Of a DNA stretch of 64,000 nt, positions 22,231 to 31,982 are shown in pieces. Location: positions 2,399,001 to 2,463,000 of the forward strand of contig OY725506.1 in the NCBI GenBank assembly GCA_963281255.1, read 5' to 3'. The DNA is from Aphrocallistes beatrix (taxonomy: Eukaryota; Porifera; Hexactinellida; Sceptrulophora; Aphrocallistidae). The notes beneath the pieces are model-generated. The model saw nothing but the letters and a program-made list of their open reading frames with translations. It had not been told where the DNA came from and ran no database searches. The position numbers and the translations under genes are program-made. Within the stretch, counting starts at the first letter, position 1. Each line of letters starts with the position of its first letter.

Positions 22231-22571
22231 TTTTGTTATAATTTAACAGCTAATAAATATTTGACAATTAATCTGATATAATTATCCATTAATTACCGAA
22301 ATAATCCTCACTTCACTACATATTCATACCAAAATATGCAAATCTGGATTGTATATCAATGTTAACAACAAACAGATGAACGTCATTTCTTCTGAACAAT
22401 TGTCTTCATTTGGAAATATTTTAAACTGGTTTATTTGTTTCTATTTATTGTAACATGATGCTGTTAAATGGTATAGGAAAGTATTGATTATTTGAATCAC
22501 AGTCTGAGGACATATCCCATGAAAATCAATTACGATATTTTGTGCCAGCCACCTTTTCAAATATACTAGTA

Positions 22572-23122
22572 CAGTACACCCTCGCTAATCCGAACCTCGC
22601 TAGTCCGAACCCTCGCTAATCCGAACACTTCATTCTTACAATCCCATACTTGCCAACTGTCCCGTTTTTGGCGGGACGTCCCGCTTTTTTCACTCTTCTA
22701 TTGAGCTATTTTTACGAGTGTCCCGCTTTTACATGAAATTTCCCCATTATGTCCCGCTTTTTAATTCTATGTATAGTACATTTCTATTGCGTCCCGCCAT
22801 GTCCCGCCAAATTCAACGCTGAGTCCCGCTTTTATCATGGCTCAGGTTGGCATGTATACAATCCGAACACCCGAAATATAATATTTTTCGCCTCTATGCT
22901 TTAAATCAACGTTTATAATATTATACACTTCAATAAGATTGAGAAACTTCATTAAAGAAGTAATTATAACAAAATATTATCCTAATATTCTAACAATTCA
23001 AATTTTTTATAGTTAATACCCCATTGAATTAGTGTTATTTCACTAATCGGAACAAATTCACTAATCCGAACGATTTTTTAGATCATTGGCACAGAGTTGT
23101 TCGGATTAGCGAGGGTGTACTG
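22572..23122. mobile_element. pogo-like MITE (CACCCTCGCTAATCCGAAC ends)
   Basis: TA duplications (22570-22571, 23123-23124) flank the ends CAGTACACCCTCGCTAATCC and its inverted copy. Another MITE is nested at 22645-22856. It inserted immediately upstream of the 2A-coding exon: after removal of the element and one TA, the reading frame of that exon runs back open to about 22488. A degenerate relative lies at 43610-43866. Confidence 0.9.
22645..22856. mobile_element. Nested MITE (TGTCCCG...GGCGGGAC family)
   Basis: The left end is CATACTTGCCAACTGTCCCG and the right end GGTTGGCATGTA. The flanks are an exact 8-bp duplication TACAATCC (22637-22644, 22857-22864), which defines this family's ends and suggests hAT-type mobilisation. 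Internally it is rich in GTCCCGC words. At least six other copies or fragments are in the window (20036, 29911, 40430, 44196, 55668, 57433). Confidence 0.92.
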
Positions 23123-23142
23123 TATTTCTCTTTTCAACCAAA

Positions 23143-23191
23143 CTACTCTTGAGTGGTGATATTGAGTTAAACCCAGGTCCTTTGGGACCAG
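23143..23191 (+). other. 2A-like ribosome-skipping motif on a spliced exon
   Basis: The exon encodes LLLSGDIELNPGPLGP. The core GDIELNPGP fits the 2A consensus D-(V/I)-E-x-N-P-G-P, in which the ribosome fails to link Gly and Pro, releasing the upstream peptide. The exon ends ACCAG/GTAAGT (donor at 23192). A TTTATTTTAG acceptor ends at 23503, and joining the two keeps the frame into the ATG-containing exon at 23509. Upstream residues are hydrophobic (TVFLFSTKLLL). 2A-like sequences are known from viruses, non-LTR retrotransposons and some invertebrate NLR proteins. I know of no established case in a MULE. Confidence 0.8.
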
Positions 23192-23503
23192 GTAAGTAAT
23201 TTTTATTCTTATAACTAGCATATTGTTTAAATTCTATTTATTTCTATCCGTATGTCAGTTCATCATTTTGGCAATTTTGATTTTCAGTTCCTAATGTCAA
23301 CAAATTGATAATAAACATAGAACAACGACTATACTGAGTTAAATCGATTATGCTGATTCTGATTATTATATTCAACATTTTTGCTCTCAATGCTAGTATT
23401 TGTAACTTTTATATGCAGTAATAAAATTGAATTAATGAACATAAAGCAAATACTAGTATTATTGTATTCTTATACATACTATACTACATATAATTTATTT
23501 TAG

Positions 23504-23973
23504 AGAATATGGAAACTTTGTCTGCAAACGCAAAGATATCTGAAAAATTCACAAATGCATTGTCAATATTAGATATGCCCTGGATCGAAATTAAATCAAA
23601 ACTTAGAAACAGTAATTGGCGCGATTCTATGTCAATATGGGGGAAATTGTCTAAATTCATATTTAAAATGAATCGTCTAACCCTGAGAAGAAAAGTTATG
23701 CTTTTTTGGTATCAAAATACTGATAAAATTAAAGAGCAAGTAAATTCTTGCCATAATTCGACAGAAATAATTGACAAAGAATTAACACTGATTGTGAGTA
23801 TAGATCTATCCAAATTGGGTGCAAATTCTACTCCAATACACCACCAAATGGATGAATTCTCAGCTATACAAAAATGTCCATCTCTATCTTATCTTAACTT
23901 GGATAAATTACATCCAACACAGATATCTTCGGGAAATGAATCAGAAATATCATCTTTAGAATCCGGATATAAT
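23504..23973 (+). pseudogene. N-terminal region of the MULE protein (exon 2, left of P insertion)
   Basis: An open stretch of 157 codons in frame with the 2A exon through the splice. It is helical and basic in the first half (WIEIKSKLRNSNWRDSM, LTLRRKVMLFWYQN) and Ser/Asn-rich later. I recognise no known domain in it. It ends at SGYNDH, exactly at the target duplication of the P-like element, and the same Asp-His codons reappear at 26351 on the other side. Confidence 0.7.
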
Positions 23974-24232
23974 GACCATACATGGCCTACTTAACTCAGG
24001 CCTCACAGTAGAATGGAAATATTGTACCAGGGATGCAGTCGAAGCCGGTAATTGTTAATTAACCACAATATTTTATTCATGTTTATCTATTCACAATTAC
24101 CCATAACATTTTCATACAATCATGTTCGTATATACTTTAATTTGTAAAAATAGTATTCATATATAATTTAATCATAATAATAAATATTTACATACATTTC
24201 TTTTTTGCACTAGCTACGTACTTACATTTGAA

Positions 24233-25830
24233 ATGCCGACCAGTTGCTCGGCATCTGGCTGCAAGTGTAACTACAAGTCTGAAGATCTTGTGACTCTTTT
24301 CAAGATGCCGCAGAAACCAGATCAACTTAGACATGCTTGGGTTCGGGCACTCCGCAGAGATTATATAGACGAGTTAAGGCTGTTTACGTCTGCATGAAGT
24401 ACTTTACGACTGAAGATATCGAGTACACGCACAAGGTTCCCAACGGAGAGTACTTTTCGCGGAATCCCTAGAGTGAACCCAAAGCTGAGGGATGATGCTG
24501 TACCAGTCTTTCTACCAGGATGTCCCTCATACTACTCCCAATCTGCAGCTAAGCGAAGTCGTCGGTCTCTCGACTCAAAAGATGACGAGTTCCTCAATCA
24601 AGCATTGACACTTAGCCTGAGATCTGATCCAGAAGAAAAAGAGAGATTCAAGGTTAGCTGCTTCCAGGAAATTCAAGGTAAGTTATCACTTATTTCTTTA
24701 CCTAAAACCTGGTCATTATGGTACCCAGATGAACATAGCTTGATTTTTATGCGTCCTAGTTTAGAGAATTCTAGTATATTCGTTGATGTTTATTTGGTAG
24801 TAACGTTCGATCTTTCTATCAAGGTCTTTTATAAAAATTCGACAACTTGAATCACTTATGAATGAAATTTCTAGTGCGCCTTATCGATGTGAGCCATCTA
24901 AGAATTCTGAATCTACTGCTTCCCATATATCATCAGCGAATGTTCATATCCAACAAGCCATTGATATTATGTATACCAGTTCGGATGTGGAAACATCTGA
25001 GCATCCAGAAATTTGTCGACTCCAATTCATTCAATGCCAATTAGAAAACAGTCTTGTTCCCAAAAATAGACGTAGATACAACATACTCACACAATATTAT
25101 CTCTTAAAGTTAAAACACATCTGATCTCGCCAGCTTGTTATAAGTATCTCCAGCACATGCCTTGCCTATCACTTCCTCACTTCAATACAAAAATTGTACT
25201 CTTCATTTGGGCTCGAAAATGAATTCTTTCCATTCCTGAGGCAAGCAACGTGTTCTTTTTCGAATGAACAAAAACATGTCATCCTTCAAATGGATGAAAT
25301 TCACGTAAAACCCGGTACAGCAGAACTCGGTTAGTACGTACTCGGGATACAACGTACTTCTGTTTAGTACGTACTTATTTCTCTGAACCAGAATTCATTT
25401 ATTATATAGATTCCTATGTAATATCAACTCGGTTAGTACGTACTTACGGATAGTACGTGCTTTTTTTCCGCTTCCTGGAGGGGTACGTACTAACCGAGTT
25501 CTACTGTATATCATACAAGGGAGGCAAAATTATGGGATACAATATATGTCCAGATAATCCTACGAAAACTGTAATTGTTATCATGGTCTCTAGCCTTCAG
25601 AAAAAATGGTCCTGCATTGTTCGTCTGTTACCATGAAGGGCCAGCGAGGAAAATTCTAGTCGAGCTTGCTTTAAACTCAATAGTAGATAGCAATGATTGT
25701 GATGTCTGGGAAAATACATGTCCTTCCTGCAATATTCCTCGTTTTTCGATTCTACGTAGGTTGTTATTTGTTTCAGGAAATTGTACAAGTATGATAGCTA
25801 ATAAAGTAAAAAATATAATTCCATGGTAGT
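24233..25830 (+). pseudogene. THAP-domain P-element-like transposase, degraded
   Basis: Starts at the ATG at 24233 with a THAP zinc finger: Cys-x4-Cys in MPTSCSASGCKC, then FKMP and HAWVRALRR. The frame slips near 24395. The expected Cys-x2-His is now CMKYF, so the last zinc ligand is lost. A second slip near 24470 leads to RVNPKLRDDAVPVFLPG, the usual THAP end. A consensus donor at 24678 (AAG/GTAAGT) suggests an intron, followed by a leucine-rich coiled-coil segment (IRQLESLMNEI). Further on, scraps resemble the P-element/THAP9 catalytic start (SLPHFNT, then LQMDEIHVKPG at about 25280-25315). That block is cut by the MITE and resumes as YKGGKIMGYN. The C-terminal half is missing. It is inactive. 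Confidence 0.85.
25318..25506. mobile_element. pogo-like MITE inside the THAP transposase
   Basis: The same family as 1958-2128, with ends CAGCAGAACTCGGTTAGTAC and inverted TACTAACCGAGTTCTACTG and TA duplications at 25316-25317 and 25507-25508. It cuts the transposase just after the DEIHVKPG block. It is the youngest of the three nested layers here (MULE, then P-like, then MITE). Confidence 0.93.
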
Positions 25831-28523
25831 ATGTAGGGGAATTGAAAAACTTAAATTGAAAAATTTAACTCTTAATATCCTTATATTTTAATATACGCAG
25901 TATATGTTTAACTTTATTTTTCTTTATCTAGTTCAGCTGTAAGCGCGGCCAACCTTTCTCACACGCCAGTAACTCAACCCTCAATTTGTTAACCGGAGAC
26001 AACAACAGAGCTAAAATGCTCGAAAGAAAGTTTATGAATTGTAAAACTGTTTTAAATTTTTAATACATTATTAATTGTGATTGTAATAGTATTGTCTTGT
26101 TTATTTCAATTATTTAAATGAAATATATGAAATCACTTCAATACTCAATATAGTATAGTATGATGGAGACATTTAAAATAGAAATTAATGGGGTTAGATC
26201 AAATGTGAACGCTCAAGGCTATCACTCAAATCATTATGTACTAAAATTACCACGAAATATTGAAAAGTTGGTATTTCATTGTTCGGCTTCGATCGCATCC
26301 CTGGTCCAAATTTCACATTATACTGTGAGGCCTGAGTTAAGTAGGCCATGGACCATATAAATACAAATACTAGTGCAAACTCCCTAGGCCACCAAGATTA
26401 TATTTCCGAGATTGGTATTGGTGATAAACTTACATCTTATGGTTCCTGGACGCCAAAAGCTGATCAAACAAAACATTTTTTTCTCAATCCTGAAGAGTGG
26501 GATTGTATTAAACCGAAAACTGGGTGTAACAAATTGGTTCCTAATTGGACATATACTTTTAACCAGAAACTCTCGTGTTTATTCCCTTACTGTGTCATAA
26601 ATTTTTATATCACCGAGTTAATAGCTATTCTGAATCTCGGAATTGTCCTTTTATAACAGCACAAGCGATGTGCAAATTTAAAAGATGCTTCAAATTTTCA
26701 ATTCGGATTGAAGAAATGCCTAAAGGAAAATCTGAATACATATAGGTGGAAGTATTAGCTGAAGGTAATCTTTCAAATGAACATTTTGATCATATAACTG
26801 CACAAAGTCGCAATGTATCAGGTGATCAACGAGAAGAGTTAGGAAATATGGTAGCTTGCAGTCCTGCAATAAATTATCATTATGATCTCTTTAAAAATTC
26901 ACAAAATTTAACAGTTGCAAAGCATGGAAATTTGAATGAATTACATTCACAAGATGTTTTACGGAAGGTAAAGTCACAATATATGGAAAAGCAGCGATTC
27001 ACTGATGATATGTGGCAGGATATATTTGTAACCAAGAAATCTTATGACAGTACTATTAAAGGAAAAGTTTTAAACGGCTATATTCAAATGATATCGAGAT
27101 ATCCACTTATAATTCATATGTATTGTGAGGAACAATTAGTTTTTTTGAAGTTAATAGAAAAGTCTAAGTTGAAGTTGCATTTAGATGCAACAGGATCTGT
27201 TGTCAGAAAGCTAGATCGTGATGAGAAGAATTTATTATGCTATGCTCTAACCTTACAACATCCAATAGCGAAAATAAGCCCAATTCCCCTAGCTGAGATG
27301 CTAACAAACGAACAAACAAATGTTGAGATTACACATTTTTTAAACAGATGGTACTACGATGTGAGAAGGATATTGAACCGGGATATTTGCCCTTCTCAAG
27401 TCGAAGTAGATTTCAGTTGGGCAATGTTGCATAGCATTTGCAAGATTTTCAACCGACAACACCTAGAAGATTATCTTAATACTTGTTGGCAGTACATATA
27501 AACCTCTCAAATCGAAAAGTATTGGGATAAAAGTATACTTCATATATGTTCAGCTCATTTAATGAACCGTATTAGTTATAAACTTGAACATACAATGAAA
27601 ATCAAGAAATCTATAAAAAGAATATTTATGTTTTTAATGGCAAGATTGGTAGCATGTACAAATATTGGTGAATTCGAGCAACTTTTCACTGCGCTATGTA
27701 TGGTCTGTTTGGCAAAAACGATATACCCAGAGATTCAACAATATATTTCTAAAATTGAGAAAGCTATCAAGTCTAAAGAAGAAGATATCGATGAGGACTT
27801 TGATTATATCGCTGAATTGGATGAATAACTCACTAATGATATGGGGGATAGCAATAGTTATAAAGGTAAATCGCCATTTGGGAGATATTTTAACAGTGTG
27901 TTAATTAAATGTCAAGAACGAATATATCATTTAGAAATACTGCATAAAACAACTTCTCTTGAAAAAAATGATAATTATTTCCTACCACGATTACCAACTT
28001 TTTTAGCAACACATTATATCTCAATATGCCCTCTTTGGACCAGTTTGATTTTAGGTCCTGTTATGGCACCAAATGAAAGTGATGTAAGATCTAGCAATGC
28101 CATTGTTGAAAACTGGATGCGAATTCTGAAAATCAATATTCTTCAAAATCAAACTAAATTGAGGCCAGGCGATTTCTTAAGAAAAATACGTGAAGGAAGA
28201 ATTAGAGCATTTGGATTTGCATTTGAGCCTCTGAGCTCCAAGATACTGAAAACTAAGTTCCTCGTAAAATTAAGGATAATAAATTAGCAGAAGAAATCTG
28301 GCAAAGGCGAAAGAAAAATAAAACTACATATTTTATGACAACTAATTCTCAAATGACTAGTATGATTACGCAGAATATAACAAATAGTGAAAAACATGGT
28401 AGCAAATCTACTAAAAAGGCCGAAATTCTAAAACCAGTAGGTAAGACTGGTAATAAATGAAATCCAATTATTGAAAAGCAGACAAAATCGATAATTCTTA
28501 AAGACCAGTCGTCATTAAAGAAG

Positions 28524-29237
28524 ATGTATACCTCAGCACCTGCAATCGTAAGTTGTATCAATAGTGAAGTTTCAGGTGATTCTTCTCCACTTGATATTAC
28601 AATGCAAGAAGTTACGTATTATGATCACGGTGACTTCTCACCAGTAAATGAAATTTGGCAGAGAGAAAAGTGTAAATTCTTACAGCTAACATATGTGTGT
28701 GGTGTTCTTTACGAGAATGAATCAACGGATAAAAACTCGCAAATTCGCGAGTTAAGGCCGTCGAAAGAACAAAGGATTTCTCCTGATGGGAATTGTTTAT
28801 TCCGGTCAATCTCATATGTTATAACTGGGAGCGATCATTATCACCAAGAAATCAGAGAAGTATTGGTACAAAATATGAAGGGAAAATATAGAGAAGAATG
28901 CACTAAGTATTGTTACACACAAAATGACATACTATTAGGCGGAGTTTGCTGTTCAATTGAACAATATATACATAAGAGCAAAATAGATCGTAATAGATCC
29001 TGGGGCACAGATCAAGAGTTGTTTCTAACTGCAATATTGTTGAAAACCGATATTTTTGTTTATCGTGATTCTCTATCCTCATGGGTTAAATTTTCGGCTC
29101 ATGGATTTATTAACAAGCATGATGCTCACCCATTGACAGAAAAGAGATTATATTTTCGATTATATATGGATCATTATCAACCTGTTGTTAAAGTAGACTC
29201 TATAGTGGAACTGAATAGAAAGTCAAATAGAGATTGA
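28524..29237 (+). pseudogene. OTU-type cysteine protease domain (C-terminal part of the MULE protein)
   Basis: The longest intact piece of the gene, 237 codons. The OTU core starts at SPDGNCLFRSIS with Asp88 and the nucleophile Cys91 (numbered from the Met at 28524), and ends with the catalytic His217 in YMDHYQPVVKV. OTU enzymes cleave ubiquitin or similar chains; in mobile elements they may process the polyprotein or remove host ubiquitin. All three presumed catalytic residues are present. Upstream, a basic linker (KLAEEIWQRRKKNKT) connects in the same frame to the transposase end, apart from one TGA near 28457. This supports a fused protein, not a neighbouring gene. The stop is followed by AT-rich sequence up to the right terminal repeat. 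Confidence 0.88.
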
Positions 29238-29439
29238 TTAGATAATGTGTTTAGTAGATAGAAATTTATAGATGAAAATTAGATTATCGTTTTAGTACTT
29301 AGAAATAGAATTCATAAAACAATATCCATTTATCTAATCACGGTAGTTGGGTAAAACAATTATAATGAAGACATTAAGAAGTGAAAATGTAAACATAATA
29401 TCTTTCACTGGAAAGATAGAACTAAAGCCTATCTGGTTT

Positions 29440-29686
29440 CCAACTATCGCCTACAGAAGTACACACAGTGTATAAAAAAATCGAAATCGATGAAAATGGT
29501 CAAAGTTTGCAAAGTCATCACGGGATGACCAAGTGTCAGATTTAGTTGATATTTTAATAAAACAATATACCATAGGTATTCTTTCCTTGTGTGAAAGGAA
29601 TTCTTCGGATCTCTACTGGTTTCCAAATAATCGCGCACAAAAGTGTGCATAGATTTCGCTGCCAACTTCACACTCGTCGAACGGCG
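29440..29686 (-). repeat. Right terminal 186-bp repeat (inverted)
   Basis: One full unit plus a partial second unit of the repeat that forms the left array at 21405-22230, in opposite orientation. It shows the same end GTGTGAAGTTGGCAGCG when read on the minus strand. Just outside, CACTCG and CGAGTG pair as a short hairpin (29671-29690). Confidence 0.88.
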
Positions 29687-29910
29687 AGTGTTACCTGTAG
29701 TCTTCTCTTCATAGGATGTGATGATGTTACAATCAATCTAGGAGATAGGTATAGATAGGCTAATAGGACTTCATCCCATATGTATGTATATATATACCAA
29801 GTCCTAGTTATTAAGTTTCAGTATTTCTAAGCCCTTTTATCTGTAGTTATACTATCTTGAATTATATCCTAACACTTAAATAGTATTATAGTCAATATAA
29901 CTATGTTTAA

Positions 29911-30107
29911 ACATGTCAACTGTCCCATTTTTGGCGGGATGATTTCACTCTTATATTGAACTATTTTTCCCAAGTGTCCCGTTTTACATAAAATTTCTCC
30001 ATTATGCCCCGCCTTTTTGGATTATGTGTATAATAATTTATTTTGCTTCACGTTGTGTTCAGTGAAATTCAAAGCTCTGTTTATCTTAGCTCATGTTGGC
30101 ATGTATG
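29911..30107. mobile_element. MITE, TGTCCCG/GGCGGGA family
   Basis: Starts ACATGTCAACTGTCCC and ends TTGGCATGTATG, with internal GTGTCCCG words. A diverged copy of the element defined at 22645-22856; its target duplication is no longer clear. Confidence 0.75.
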
Positions 30108-30111
30108 ACAT

Positions 30112-30324
30112 TTGGACGGACGTGGTACGCTTTCCTTGCCAAAAGAGCATTTCTCTGCAGAAGCAGCGCTAAAAGGTTCCCCGGATCCGAATTTGACAAC
30201 TAAAACTGATCTTCGGATTAAACTTTGCTGCCAAAGTTGGTCCTGGCTGGAAAATTTAGCTAGAGGGGACCAATTTATTTGGCCCGGACGAGATGATCCG
30301 TACAGCTCGAAATCGCAACCCTAA
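30112..30324 (+). other. Short GC-richer frame, unidentified
   Basis: A 70-codon frame in a patch with more G+C than its flanks (contains LSLPKEHFSAEAALKG and ARGDQFIWPGRDDPY). No family recognised and no splice context. It may be the end of a mobile-element gene. I list it only because its composition differs from the surroundings. Confidence 0.2.
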
Positions 30325-30474
30325 GACTCCTCTCGCACAGCCCCAGCTTTTAAATCTACTTATTGTATTATATTGTTTCTAGTGATGATATATTTCCATC
30401 CTTTTTAGCGTATATTTGCGGAGATATGGTTGTTTCTAATTCTGAAGTGCTGGTTAGAAATTCATATTCAAATA

Positions 30475-30645
30475 CAGTCGACTCCGCTTGATAGGTTCAC
30501 TGTCTAATCAGGAAACTTTTGTCAGGACCGGAATGGCTCTCACACATAGAATCTAATACAAAATATTTTCGGTTAATAGGGTTCTCCGCTTAATCGAGGC
30601 AAATTGTTCTCTGACCGATGTGACCCTATTAAGTGGAGTCGACTG
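30475..30645. mobile_element. pogo-like MITE (CAGTCGACTCCGC family), complete
   Basis: 171 bp between TA duplications (30473-30474, 30646-30647). The ends are CAGTCGACTCCGCTTGATAG and its inverted copy. Serves as reference for the half copy at 15825. Confidence 0.92.
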
Positions 30646-30886
30646 TAACTCTGAACTGTATGTTAGTGAATAAGCCATTTCGCTATTAGCGGACATTCCC
30701 TATTTATTCAATGCATTTCATGCTTCAACATTCAATAGAAAGCATGCAGATTCGCATTCAGTTACCTTAAGACTAAGGGAATGTTCTGAATTACGGCGCC
30801 TTTCTCAAAAGTATTTCTCTTATCTAATATATCTGAGTTTCCCATTTGGAGTCCTGGTTTTCAAACCTGGTGGCAACTATATACAG

Positions 30887-31140
30887 TAACCAGACAAAAG
30901 TATTTGTACACTATATTATTCCCCCATACAAATAGTACTAAATTGGATTTTTCAGGAAGGGAAAAGTATTCAAACTCTAAGAGCTATGAAGAGTCTGATT
31001 TAAGATTCGAAATCTTTAAATTCGAATTAGTAATAGTTGAAGATTTCTAATAAATTACTCAACCCAATGAGTTAATTTATCAACCTGTGACACAAGAGGT
31101 AGTACATCATCATAATGTTTAGTGATAAAAAGGGACATAT
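30887..31140. repeat. Mariner-like foldback fragment
   Basis: Starts CAGTAACCAGACAAAAGTATTT and contains GATTCGAAATC and the central text CCTGTGACACAAGAGGTAGTAC shared with 20728-21206. The second arm is missing. Confidence 0.75.
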
Positions 31141-31549
31141 CATAGGACATAGGGACATATATTCTGATATACTTACCTAATGTATGAGACTCTATCCTAT
31201 TCATATAGATCTACTATGAAGAGAGAAAGTGTGAAGGGAGAACTGTCGTTGTAATTTAACATCAAGCGAATGGCAGAATTGCTTGCGTGTGACGTCACTG
31301 CACTCATGAGAAGAACTACTAATCAGATTATATTTAACACTGTCAGACAGAGTGAGTTGTCTGTATTCAATATCCTTATTCAAACCAGCGGGGGTTTTTT
31401 CATTCGCTATTTTGACCCGGCGCTCTTTTTTTTGTTTACTACATTGACTTGCACTTTTATTTTTGCCACAACTAAGAATGTTAGTTCTATTAAAAAAGGA
31501 TAATGTAATGTTTCAAAAAGCAATTGTATCTATGCCACTACTGAGAATA

Positions 31550-31982
31550 CTAGTTTGATTTTTGGCAAGCCTTTGGTTATAACTCCACTAAGTTCCTACC
31601 TCAGATGAAAATGTCAACTCATGGAATTTGACTTTATTGTCACCTTTTTTATTTGTAAATTTTAGTTTTTCGAATATCACTCAGCCATTTTAGGTAATAA
31701 AAAGCTGAAATTTTAATAGAATGTGTATATGAATATTCTTCACATATGGTATAATTATCATAAAAAAGATGACTCATTCTCCGTTATGACGTCATCATTA
31801 CGCATCAAAAAAATTTGAAATTGACAAATTTTGTGATTTTTCGAGTGATATAGATGATAGCGGTAAGACAGACGTATTTAGAGATGTTATCTACCATATA
31901 ATTAATCAATTTGAGCCTAGGCCCCCAAAGTGCGCCTCTAGTGGACACAAAGTGTCGCAGTGTAAGCAAGCGAAGCACACTT
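31550..31982 (-). repeat. GC-hairpin/CRE repeat, diverged copy
   Basis: Minus-strand copy with TGACGTCA at 31787-31794. The head near 31925-31982 has lost some of its hairpins. More diverged than the plus-strand copies. Confidence 0.75.

Larger units (their letters stand above)
23981..26350 (+). mobile_element. P-like THAP transposon A, nested
   Basis: 2370 bp with perfect 30-bp terminal inverted repeats (left 23981-24010, right 26321-26350; outer part CATGGCCTACTTAACTCAGG). The flanks are an exact 7-bp target duplication GACCATA (23974-23980, 26351-26357). P-superfamily elements begin with CATG-like ends and make 7-8 bp duplications. It encodes a degraded THAP-type transposase and contains a pogo-like MITE at 25318-25506. 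It split the reading frame of the MULE gene. Confidence 0.95.
23125..29237 (+). pseudogene. Fused 2A / MULE transposase / OTU protease gene, disrupted
   Basis: One gene can be traced through its damage. Order: 2A-like exon (to 23191), intron 23192-23503, N-terminal region (23504-23973), P-like insertion, continuation from 26351, a Cys-rich segment (NCPFITAQAMCKFKRC, about 26629-26680), MULE catalytic core (to about 28250), linker, OTU domain (to 29237). The presumed DDE residues are Asp at 27184-27186 (LHLDATGS), Asp at 27409-27411 (VEVDFSWA) and Glu at 28108-28110 (NAIVENWMRILK). The CSAHLMN segment lies at 27547-27567. Damage: one frameshift between about 26590 and 26640, in-frame stops at 26743 (TAG), 27499 (TAA) and 27826 (TAA), one frameshift near 28255 between core and linker, and an in-frame TGA near 28457. 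Estimated original length is about 1100 residues. The element is dead, but the long readable frame suggests fairly recent activity. Confidence 0.8.
21392..29690 (+). mobile_element. Large MULE (Phantom/Foldback-like) transposon, about 8.3 kb
   Basis: Both ends carry the same 186-bp repeat in opposite orientation. The outermost sequence is AGTGTGAAGTTGGCAGCGAAA on the left (from about 21394) and its inverted copy on the right (ending about 29676). Inside lies a disrupted single gene for a 2A-MULE transposase-OTU protein. MULE elements of the Phantom and Foldback-NOF groups are known for complex, repeat-rich inverted ends, which fits. I could not find a target duplication, so the exact limits are uncertain. 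Later insertions inside it are a pogo-like MITE (22572-23122) with a hAT-like MITE inside, and a P-like element (23981-26350) with another pogo-like MITE inside. Confidence 0.75.

Noticed and set aside
21597..22246. Frames of 169-209 codons over the 186-bp array
   Set aside because: The frames are open because one stop-free 62-codon unit is repeated exactly. No start context, domain or splice support; better seen as terminal repeats of the transposon.
26743..28460. Alternative genetic code or programmed readthrough to explain the in-frame stops
   Set aside because: TAG, TAA and TGA all occur within the frame, two frameshifts are also present, and other genes in the window end at ordinary stops. 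Mutation is simpler.
21380..29700. Target duplication for the large MULE element
   Set aside because: I compared the flanks next to AGTGTGAAG on both sides and found no matching 8-10 bp; the short palindromes there (CACTAGTG, CACTCG/CGAGTG) are not a duplication.
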